Assembly (NCBI GenBank): GCA_038046485.1
Contig: JBBSWA010000079.1
Span: 1-14,570 of the forward strand
Direction: 5' to 3'
Length of the DNA: 14,570 nucleotides
Source: JBBSWA01 sp038046485
GTDB taxonomy: Archaea; Nanobdellota; Nanobdellia; Woesearchaeales; SM23-78
Within the stretch, counting starts at the first letter, position 1. Each line of letters begins with the position of its first letter. Below are positions 1-5,931 of the stretch, one piece after another. Below the pieces are notes generated by a model. That model saw only the letters and a program-made list of their open reading frames with translations, searched no databases and was not told the DNA's origin. The translations under genes and the position numbers were made by a program.

Positions 1-2375
1 GTACTCGTAAAAGTGTAAAGGATAGCAACAAAGAGTGAGCTTCTCCATCCCATGTCGAATTTTTTGGCTAAGTAATAAGTGGCAATGAATCCTAAAATAT
101 AGTAAGCATAGAAGCTAATTTTAATGCCAGGCATAACACCGAAAAGCAAAATAAACAGGAAGAAGGGGCTTAGAACAGCCGTGTGGGGGTGTGCAAACAA
201 TAAATTCCCTCCACATTGGTAAGGATTCCAAAGAGGGATCTGATGGTAGGTAAGCAAGCTGAGTTTGGATACAAGCGGATAAATAATCATGGCACCCCAG
301 TCGCGAATGCCTAGATTGTTCAGGTTATGAAGGAGGGGATACAGGAAGATGCCGGTAAGCAGGAAGGCAAGTATCAAAAGGTAGAGCCATTCTTTTTTTA
401 GTGAGAGTGTGAAAGGAGCACGTTCGAGTTTCGCCCTTTTTTCTGGGCGCAGTGTATTCTTCTTTTTTAGTTCTTGTTTTCTTTCTTTTTTAGGTTCTTC
501 CACCAAGATGAGTTGATCATGTTTGGACCGCCTCCAAGTCCAGACCAACCCAACCAATCCTAGAAGGCTAAGGAAGTATCCAACATAGTCGATGCCGATG
601 AGTTCATACTTGAATTCTACAGTGTGTGGACCTGGTTGAATGGTCGTGCAGACAAAGTAGTCACACTCTTCTGCTGGAACGCGTTTTCCATCTACATAAA
701 CCTTCCAGTTGGGATAGGCATTGACTTTAAGTGTGACTGAAGTGGGTTCTTGGGCAAAAACAGTAACTTGGGCATGAGTACCTTGATAGTCTTCTTGGGT
801 TACATTGGCTGTTGTTTTGAAATAAGAGTTATGAATATTGGTTTTGAAAACTGCACTGGGTTGGAAGAGTTGGTAACCTGCAGAGTGATTGACCATGACA
901 TCCGCATAAGGTTGAGTGTGTGCAATGACATATTGGATGTTGAATTCTTCAAGTTGATGTTGGAACTGTTCGGGGGTGTAGCTTTTGATGGGTTTGTTAA
1001 AGAAATTACCTTGATTGTCATGGTGGATGACGCTGGTTTTTCTAGGGAAATAGGCCAAGGCAAAGTTCATGCCTTCTTTTCCACCAGTAAGCGCAGGTAT
1101 GGCACACTCGGTGTGGGTGAGGCTTTGAGGGGTGTTACCAAAATTATAAAGGGTTTCTTCCATGACCACTCGGCCTTGAGGTTGGGTTTTGAGTAGTTCA
1201 AAGGCCTTCATCTGGGGTTCAAACGCTGGATGGCTGGTGGTGAAAATATTTTGGGACATGTCTGAAGAGGTTTGGTAGGAAGTATAGCTGATGGCGAGTA
1301 AGAAGACCACGGCAAGGGGCCAAAGTGGAAGGGTTTGTTTTTGCTGTGTGTTGATGCGCAGGTAGAAGAGTTCCTGCAGGAAGATGGCAAGGATAATAAA
1401 GATCCAGATGGATAAGAAGACCATGACTCGATCTCCGCTAAGAAAAGGGGGGATCCAAAGTTCTTTGAAAGCATACGCAACGGTAATGCCAAAGAAAACA
1501 AGCAAGGGTGTAGTCTCTTCTTTTCTTCTCCAAATGAGATAGCCCAATCCAACAAGGAAGAATAGCCAGGTATACCATGAGACTCTAGTAAAAAGGTAAG
1601 TATTTAGGTTATGCCAGGTCATGGCTACATCGCTAGCACTGGGGAAGTAAGAAAGTTTGGCAAAGAGCGGCACCCAATAATAAGCATTGAGCACAAGAGC
1701 AAGGCCCATGAAAAAGACCAGGTTTTTCCAGTGTTTGAGGGCGTTTTCGTGATAGTATAAAGTAGCCGTAACAAAGAGAATGGCGGCATAGACAATGGTG
1801 AAGGGGTGTACAATAAAGACTGTAAAGAGTGCTGCCCAGAAGAGGCTGGTCTTTCGTCCAGTTTTAAGAAGCTCAATATAATAAGTCAAGCTAAGGAGTA
1901 AGAATCCAATGGTGCTCATGTAATGCCAAAAGCCGACCATGATCGTCTCTTCAAATCCGCCGGCTTGCCAGCTGCCGGGGAATAGTACGAGTAAAGCAAA
2001 GGCAATGACTCCGGCAATCTCATGTCCATTCTTTTTGAGTAACCAATAGGCTCCAATGCCCGGAAGGAATAAGCTTAAGGTGACAAAGATCTTGAAGGTC
2101 CATTCAAGGCCAAAGACATAGCCGAGCATGGCAATCAAAAAATCAAGGGGGGGATAATAGGTTTGAGAGCTGGGCATCCCGGCTGCTTGATGAGGACACC
2201 AGTTGTTGGGTACAAGGGAAGAAGCTTCTTGAATGCACCAGATGCGAGTATAGTGGCAGGGCAAGTCTACATTTAAGGGAATGCCGGGTGCGAATAAGGG
2301 TTTGACAAGAACCAGTCCAAGGATAACAACAAGCGCAAGTACTCCCCAAATTAGGTAATTCTTCTTGATCTGCAT
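1..2375 (-). CDS. Large multi-spanning membrane protein, YfhO/GT-C-like, tandem modules (3' end beyond window)
   Basis: Reading the minus strand from the ATG at 2375 gives 791 codons without a stop to the window edge, so the C-terminus is missing. Module 1 (residues about 1-615) has roughly ten hydrophobic segments up to residue 365, a soluble domain (366-590) and another membrane segment (597-614). The soluble domain ends in a YfhO-type motif (YPNWKVYVDGK, 554-564; then GPHTVEFKYE, 582-591). A Lys/Glu-rich linker (about 615-660) leads to a second membrane module starting at 662. The first outer loop of each module carries an Asp (D37, D692) followed by a W-x-P-x-Q-x-x-G motif (59-66 and 716-723). 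Proteins of this family are membrane glycosyltransferases or glycan-modifying proteins that use lipid-linked sugars; the substrate here is unknown. The gene lies 62 bases after the RmlD-like gene but has its own TATA element, so it is probably leaderless. Family assignment is moderately sure; function is inferred. Confidence 0.85.
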   Translation of the reverse strand, partial: MQIKKNYLIWGVLALVVILGLVLVKPLFAPGIPLNVDLPCHYTRIWCIQEASSLVPNNWCPHQAAGMPSSQTYYPPLDFLIAMLGYVFGLEWTFKIFVTLSLFLPGIGAYWLLKKNGHEIAGVIAFALLVLFPGSWQAGGFEETIMVGFWHYMSTIGFLLLSLTYYIELLKTGRKTSLFWAALFTVFIVHPFTIVYAAILFVTATLYYHENALKHWKNLVFFMGLALVLNAYYWVPLFAKLSYFPSASDVAMTWHNLNTYLFTRVSWYTWLFFLVGLGYLIWRRKEETTPLLVFFGITVAYAFKELWIPPFLSGDRVMVFLSIWIFIILAIFLQELFYLRINTQQKQTLPLWPLAVVFLLAISYTSYQTSSDMSQNIFTTSHPAFEPQMKAFELLKTQPQGRVVMEETLYNFGNTPQSLTHTECAIPALTGGKEGMNFALAYFPRKTSVIHHDNQGNFFNKPIKSYTPEQFQHQLEEFNIQYVIAHTQPYADVMVNHSAGYQLFQPSAVFKTNIHNSYFKTTANVTQEDYQGTHAQVTVFAQEPTSVTLKVNAYPNWKVYVDGKRVPAEECDYFVCTTIQPGPHTVEFKYELIGIDYVGYFLSLLGLVGLVWTWRRSKHDQLILVEEPKKERKQELKKKNTLRPEKRAKLERAPFTLSLKKEWLYLLILAFLLTGIFLYPLLHNLNNLGIRDWGAMIIYPLVSKLSLLTYHQIPLWNPYQCGGNLLFAHPHTAVLSPFFLFILLFGVMPGIKISFYAYYILGFIATYYLAKKFDMGWRSSLFVAILYTFTS

Positions 2376-2398
2376 CGGTTGGGAGGATTCAAGAACGG

Positions 2399-2406
2399 TA
2401 TTTAAA
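2399..2406 (-). promoter_or_regulatory. Archaeal TATA box for the large membrane protein gene
   Basis: On the minus strand the element reads TTTAAATA. Its centre is 27.5 bases upstream of the ATG at 2375, the spacing expected if transcription starts at the start codon. No Shine-Dalgarno sequence lies just before that ATG. The intergenic gap is only 62 bases, so readthrough from the upstream gene is also possible. Confidence 0.55.
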
Positions 2407-2437
2407 GTTGTTGTTAGTGGTTCTGTTTTCTGTTCTG

Positions 2438-3442
2438 TTATTTAGGAGGTCTATATTCGTTGTCTAAATAGTTATGCAGGGCTTCTTTCCAGGGGCGTAG
2501 GCTAAGGCCGTGTAGGTTGAGAATGGGTGTGGCAAGGGAACAGTTAATGGGTCGGTGAGCAACGAGTCGTACGTGAGTTAAATCTTCACCCTTGCGTACT
2601 TGTTCATGGTATTTCCAGCGTCCATTATATTCGCGGTTGTTAAACTGATCAGTGCCAATGCGGTCAATCCGGGCCACAGGAGGGAGTCTTTTTTTTCTTT
2701 GCAGATATCGCACAGCCTCTTCCGCCCATTCAGCGCGTGAGCATGCGCCTTGGTTGACAGCATGGATGCGTCCTCGAGGTAGGACCTCTTGTTCAGAAAC
2801 AGCAAGCGTTACAAACAAGGTAGCTAAGTCGCGAGTATAGGTAGGCGAGCCTGTTTGGTCTTGAACAACTGCAGCAGTATCTTCAAGGTAGATTTTATCA
2901 AGAACTGCTCTGATGAAGTGTTTTCCTTTGGGGCCGTAAAGGGCTTCGGTCACAAGAGCCCATCCGCCTACTTCTTCAATGGCGTGTTGTCCTGCGACTT
3001 TGTCTGTGGCGTATTGGCAGTTGGGGTCGAGTCTGTCTTGTTCAGTAAATAATCCTTTATCTGATTTTCCATATCCATAGGCTGTTGCAAGATGGATCAC
3101 CCTAAACTTTTTTTGCCTGGCTAGATGCGCTAGGTTTCGAGGTCCTTCAACGCTTGCTCGGTGGCTTTCTTTTTGTCCTTGAGGTGTTTCAGCTCCATCG
3201 ACATTGTGGTAGGCAGCTACATTCATGACGCTGGTTTCAGGCCCGTATCCTTCCAAGGCTCGTTCAAGTTCGTTTAGATCTGCAAGGTCAAGTTTTTGGA
3301 TGGGGGAAGCTTCTTTTAAGTCATAAGCAGCGAGTTGTTCCATGCCAGGGTATAATTCATGCCGTTGTTCAAGTTGTTCTAAAATAGAATATCCAAGTGG
3401 TTCGTTAGCCCCAATGAGAATAAGGTTTCGCGCCAAGGTCAT
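2438..3442 (-). CDS. RmlD-like dTDP-4-dehydrorhamnose reductase family protein (extended SDR)
   Basis: This is a complete 334-residue protein of the RmlD/sugar-nucleotide reductase family, which reduces 4-keto-deoxysugar nucleotides with NAD(P)H in the cytosol to make sugars such as dTDP-L-rhamnose. Family signatures are VMNVAAYHNVDGAE (72-85), the YxxxK active site as YATDK (144-148) and QTGSPTYTRDLA (196-207). The catalytic Thr is likely T120, 24 residues before Y144, the same spacing as in classical RmlD. Two oddities are visible. The nucleotide-binding loop reads GANEPLG (11-17), with Glu in place of the central Gly of GxxGxxG. The usual T-D-Y reads T-A-Y. The start at 3442 has no Shine-Dalgarno but has a TATA box about 24 bases upstream. 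No rmlA, rmlB or rmlC lies nearby, so the exact sugar is unknown and a related reductase function is possible. Confidence 0.85.
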   Translation of the reverse strand: MTLARNLILIGANEPLGYSILEQLEQRHELYPGMEQLAAYDLKEASPIQKLDLADLNELERALEGYGPETSVMNVAAYHNVDGAETPQGQKESHRASVEGPRNLAHLARQKKFRVIHLATAYGYGKSDKGLFTEQDRLDPNCQYATDKVAGQHAIEEVGGWALVTEALYGPKGKHFIRAVLDKIYLEDTAAVVQDQTGSPTYTRDLATLFVTLAVSEQEVLPRGRIHAVNQGACSRAEWAEEAVRYLQRKKRLPPVARIDRIGTDQFNNREYNGRWKYHEQVRKGEDLTHVRLVAHRPINCSLATPILNLHGLSLRPWKEALHNYLDNEYRPPK

Positions 3443-3462
3443 GTAAAGGGATATAAAGAGTT

Positions 3463-3470
3463 TTTATAAA
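3463..3470. promoter_or_regulatory. Palindromic TATA box shared by two divergent leaderless genes
   Basis: TTTATAAA is a perfect palindrome in a 50-base gap between divergent ATGs. Its centre is 26.5 bases from the plus-strand ATG at 3493 and 24.5 bases from the minus-strand ATG at 3442. Both fit an archaeal TATA box driving a leaderless transcript. The flank on the left (AAAGAG) looks more like a plus-strand BRE than the right flank does for the minus strand, so the plus direction may be stronger. A second AT-rich run (ATATAAAG, 3451-3458) is too close to the minus ATG to serve it. Confidence 0.6.
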
Positions 3471-3492
3471 GCTAAGGCTTTCTCTTAAGAGC

Positions 3493-4368
3493 ATGTCCAA
3501 GCCCATTTTAGCTCTAACAGGTGCAAGTGGTTTTCTAGGTAGGCATTTGGCTCGCATGTTAAGTTCAGACTTTCGCATCCGGGCCATCAGCACGCATCCA
3601 ATGCATTTCTCCAGTGTGAGTGAAGTTCGCGCAGGTGACATCCGAGATCCTACGTTTTTGCAGCTGGCTTTGAAAGGCTGTAATGCAGTGGTACATTGTG
3701 CTGCCATCACAAACACCATAGACCCTGACTTGATGGAAGTGAATGTGAATTACACACACCGTCTGGTTATGGCGGCCAAGAAAGCCAGGTTGAAGAATTT
3801 TGTTTACATCAGCACAGAAAACGTTACCTATAACTGTAAGGATCCCTACACAAGATCTAAGGTAGAGGCTGAAAAAATCGTTTTGAAGTATTTTCCAGGG
3901 GCTTTGATTGTGCGGCCTTCCTTGATTTTCGGAAGGGAAGACAAGCGCTATCTAGCTATCTTCGTGAAGGCCATTCGAAAGCTTCCCATTGTGCCGGTTT
4001 TTCCAGAAAGCGTCTGCACCTTGCAGCCGATTCATGTGGAGGATGTCGCAAAGTTAGTTCTTCAAGGGTTGAAATTAAAGAAGCAGGGAGTCTATAGTTT
4101 GGTGGGTTGTGAGCCGTGCAGTTTTGCCAAGATAGGCCAGGTATTGGAGAGGTATTTAGGTAAACGTCGCCTCTTTCTTCCCATTCCTGCCTTGATGGTG
4201 AAGCTCTCTGCTTTCTTGTTGGGTTTAGGTTCTAAGAACATGCGGCGTTTGAGTTTTCTGTTGCAAAACGCCTTTGTCTTACGTCACGCGAATCTAAAGA
4301 AGTTGGAGGCTTCCTTTCATTACAAGCTGCCTCCATTCGAAGAGCGCCTGAAGGATTTAGTTTTATAA
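3493..4368 (+). CDS. NAD(P)-dependent epimerase/dehydratase-like SDR protein
   Basis: This complete 291-residue protein has an N-terminal Rossmann fold with the full dinucleotide loop TGASGFLG (9-16). It continues with the Asp after the third strand (GDIRDP, 48-53), VVHCAA (66-71), a Ser/Thr of the active site in VYISTEN (104-110), the YxxxK pair as YTRSK (119-123) and IVRPSLIFG (139-147). These belong to the extended or atypical SDR superfamily (UDP-sugar epimerases and NDUFA9-like proteins). The likely role is nucleotide-sugar or isoprenoid/lipid-linked sugar modification in the cytosol, given the glycosyltransferase 44 bases downstream and the RmlD-like gene divergent to it; the substrate cannot be named. 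The ATG lacks a Shine-Dalgarno sequence and has a TATA box 26.5 bases upstream, so it is probably leaderless. Confidence 0.85.
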   Translation: MSKPILALTGASGFLGRHLARMLSSDFRIRAISTHPMHFSSVSEVRAGDIRDPTFLQLALKGCNAVVHCAAITNTIDPDLMEVNVNYTHRLVMAAKKARLKNFVYISTENVTYNCKDPYTRSKVEAEKIVLKYFPGALIVRPSLIFGREDKRYLAIFVKAIRKLPIVPVFPESVCTLQPIHVEDVAKLVLQGLKLKKQGVYSLVGCEPCSFAKIGQVLERYLGKRRLFLPIPALMVKLSAFLLGLGSKNMRRLSFLLQNAFVLRHANLKKLEASFHYKLPPFEERLKDLVL

Positions 4369-4382
4369 AAATAAGGAAATTC

Positions 4383-4390
4383 TTTATAAA
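4383..4390 (+). promoter_or_regulatory. Archaeal TATA box for the glycosyltransferase gene
   Basis: TTTATAAA is centred 26.5 bases before the ATG at 4413, exactly the spacing seen for the gene at 3493. It is preceded by a purine-rich AAGGAAAT (4374-4381) that resembles a BRE. No Shine-Dalgarno is present, so a leaderless transcript is likely. Confidence 0.65.
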
Positions 4391-4412
4391 TAACCCTTCT
4401 CACCATATTTGT

Positions 4413-5144
4413 ATGAAATCAGTCGACATTGCCTTTCCCGTGTACAAGGGTAATTTGGAAGAAATTCAAGTCACCATTCCAAAGGTTTATGCATTCTGTG
4501 ATAAGCACCTGAAAGGATACAATTGGCACCTAGTATTAGGAGTGAATGGGTGGGGGGCTGAAAAAGTCCTAGCCTTAGCAAGGGATTTGGAGAAGAAGTA
4601 CAAAAAACTAGGTCATTGTTATACAGAAACGCCTGGTAAAGGCGCAGGTCTCAAGAAGGCCTGGGAACAGAGCAAGGCCGACATTGTATCCTACATGGAC
4701 ATTGACTTGTCGGTGGATATGAAAGACCTTCCAACGTTATTGAAGGGAGTTGAAACACATGATATCTGTGTGGGTTCTCGTTATCATTCCGGTTCAAGCG
4801 TGCACAGGAGTTTTTTGCGTAGGTTTGTGTCCTGGTTTTATCATCACATCATTCAGCAGTTTTTCTTGGAAACTCGGTGTGAGGACTTGCATTGTGGCTT
4901 CAAGGCCTTTCGAAGCAGTGTAGCAAAAAAGCTCTTGCCGCACGTCCAGGATCCAGGCTGGTATTTTGACAGTGAAATCATGAGCCTCGCTGAGCGCTTG
5001 GGATATAGCATTAAGACGATTCCAGTGCTTTGGACAGAAGGTCAAGTCTCAGGTCTGAGTCTTCGCAGGGTGATCCCTGCTTTCTTACTAAAAACCGTCG
5101 AGATGAAGATGCGTCCCTTGCCGGAATATCTGAGGAAGAAATAA
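4413..5144 (+). CDS. Family 2 glycosyltransferase, dolichyl-phosphate-sugar synthase type
   Basis: This 243-residue GT-A fold enzyme most likely transfers a sugar from a nucleotide donor to a polyprenyl or dolichyl phosphate at the inner face of the membrane. Visible signatures are FPVYKGN (8-14), the GKGAGLKKA segment (75-83), the metal-binding D-x-D motif as DID (96-98), GSRYHSGS (121-128), DLHCGFKAF (158-166) and GWYFDSEIM (182-190). These match the dolichyl-phosphate glucosyl/mannosyltransferase group. There are no C-terminal membrane helices, so it is probably a peripheral protein. Lipid-linked sugars made by such an enzyme are the donors used by GT-C membrane enzymes like the one encoded at 1-2375, which suggests a common glycan pathway. 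It has its own TATA box, so it need not be co-transcribed with the SDR gene 44 bases upstream. The donor sugar is not deducible. Confidence 0.88.
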   Translation: MKSVDIAFPVYKGNLEEIQVTIPKVYAFCDKHLKGYNWHLVLGVNGWGAEKVLALARDLEKKYKKLGHCYTETPGKGAGLKKAWEQSKADIVSYMDIDLSVDMKDLPTLLKGVETHDICVGSRYHSGSSVHRSFLRRFVSWFYHHIIQQFFLETRCEDLHCGFKAFRSSVAKKLLPHVQDPGWYFDSEIMSLAERLGYSIKTIPVLWTEGQVSGLSLRRVIPAFLLKTVEMKMRPLPEYLRKK

Positions 5145-5163
5145 GTTGAACTAGATTAATTCC

Positions 5164-5194
5164 GAACGGCTTCCAGTTTACAGCCTTGCCGTTC
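5164..5194. repeat. Perfect 7-bp inverted repeat, possible terminator or regulatory hairpin
   Basis: GAACGGC (5164-5170) and GCCGTTC (5188-5194) can pair across a 17-base loop. The hairpin begins 19 bases after the glycosyltransferase stop, and T-rich sequence follows (about 5209-5224). It may help end transcription before the ASCH gene. One short stem could also be chance. Confidence 0.35.
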
Positions 5195-5249
5195 CTTCTG
5201 AATGTACTCTTCGTTTTCATTGTTTAACTAGCACTAAGGATCAGAAAAA

Positions 5250-5257
5250 GATAAATA
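5250..5257 (+). promoter_or_regulatory. Archaeal TATA box for the ASCH-domain gene
   Basis: GATAAATA is centred 27.5 bases upstream of the ATG at 5281 and is preceded by an A-rich BRE-like run (CAGAAAAA, 5242-5249). No Shine-Dalgarno precedes the ATG, again pointing to a leaderless message. Confidence 0.5.
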
Positions 5258-5280
5258 CTGTATCAGATAGAACTACAAAT

Positions 5281-5709
5281 ATGGATCACATTGCCATCAT
5301 GAAAAAGTCGTGGAAGCTTTTGCCAAAGATTCTCTCAGGTGATAAAACAATCGAGAGCAGATGGTACATGAATAAGAGTGCGCCTTGGGATAAGATCAAG
5401 GCAGGCGAAACAGTCTATTTCAAGGACTCTGGAGATCCGGTTACTGTAAAAGCACAGGTTTCAGAGGTCAAGCAGTTTGATCTGAGGCATACATTGTTAA
5501 GTAAAATTCTTGAACAATATGGGAGTAAAAGCAAAATATGCTTAAGCAACCCCGATCCAGATTCGCCTTATTTTAAAGGAAAAAACTACTGCATCTTGAT
5601 CTTCTTAAAAGAGGTAGAGCCCATCAAACCCTTTGACATCAACAAGAAAGGCTTTGGGATCAGCAGTGCCTGGCTCTGCGTCAAAGACATCAATACAATA
5701 AAACAATAA
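5281..5709 (+). CDS. ASCH-domain (PUA-like) protein
   Basis: This 142-residue single-domain protein resembles the ASCH family, a PUA-like beta-barrel associated with RNA or nucleotide binding. The family hallmark G-x-K-x-x-E-x-R is present as GDKTIESR (residues 20-27). It is followed by GETVYFKDSG (42-51), where the strand carries the conserved small-molecule/RNA cleft, and a C-terminal KNYCILIFLKEVE segment. Some ASCH proteins are amidohydrolases acting on acetylated cytidine; whether this one is catalytic cannot be told. It stands alone with its own promoter between the glycan genes and the purine operon, so context gives no partner. The same reading frame stays open for 39 codons after the stop, but nothing supports readthrough. 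Confidence 0.75.
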   Translation: MDHIAIMKKSWKLLPKILSGDKTIESRWYMNKSAPWDKIKAGETVYFKDSGDPVTVKAQVSEVKQFDLRHTLLSKILEQYGSKSKICLSNPDPDSPYFKGKNYCILIFLKEVEPIKPFDINKKGFGISSAWLCVKDINTIKQ

Positions 5710-5862
5710 ACACTTCTTAACCTGTTTGGGACGAAATCCGCAACTTCTGCAAAATGGGCCAAAATGTATAACCGAAGTTGGGATTCCAAAAAGCGTACCA
5801 TCGACGGTAAATGGATGTACACTTTTTGAGAACTACTCGTAAATGCTAACACGGCAGTAAAC

Positions 5863-5870
5863 TATTTATA
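5863..5870 (+). promoter_or_regulatory. Archaeal TATA box of the purine operon
   Basis: TATTTATA is centred at 5866.5. Using the 26.5-base spacing seen for the genes at 3493 and 4413, transcription would start near 5893. That gives a leader of about 15 bases containing GGGGGTG before the ACG at 5908, or about 39 bases before the ATG at 5932. No operator palindrome was seen around it. Confidence 0.55.
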
Positions 5871-5895
5871 GGATGAGCCTTCTGTGCATTAAATT

Positions 5896-5910
5896 GGGGG
5901 TGCAATTACG
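5896..5910 (+). promoter_or_regulatory. Shine-Dalgarno (GGGGGTG) and proposed ACG start codon of purD
   Basis: GGGGGTG (5896-5902) is followed after five bases (CAATT) by ACG (5908-5910), in frame with purD. The layout almost copies the purE start in the same operon, where GAGGTG is followed by CAATC and ATG. The first in-frame ATG (5932) lies 29 bases past this Shine-Dalgarno and has none of its own. An in-frame TAA at 5890-5892 bounds the possible starts. Confidence 0.55.
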
Positions 5911-5931
5911 TCCAAAGAAAATCTAACAGTA

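Noticed and set aside
750..1196. 148-codon open frame on the plus strand
   Set aside because: It lies antisense to the continuous membrane-protein frame on the minus strand, which has clear hydrophobic segments and a YfhO-type motif.
5145..5280. Possible small RNA around the GAACGGC/GCCGTTC hairpin
   Set aside because: There is only a single 7-bp stem. No tRNA arms and no box C or D motifs were seen, so it is listed only as an inverted repeat.
5713..5829. 39 open codons in the ASCH frame just after its stop, with a protein-like tail
   Set aside because: No start with a TATA box or Shine-Dalgarno, no recognisable domain, and an open stretch this short is expected fairly often by chance.
5586..5852. 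88-codon minus-strand frame overlapping the ASCH gene
   Set aside because: It is mostly antisense to a gene with a recognisable domain and has no family resemblance.
5873..5926. 17-codon ATG frame just before purD, a possible upstream regulatory peptide
   Set aside because: Its ATG lies about 20 bases upstream of the transcription start predicted from the TATA box, so it would not be in the message.
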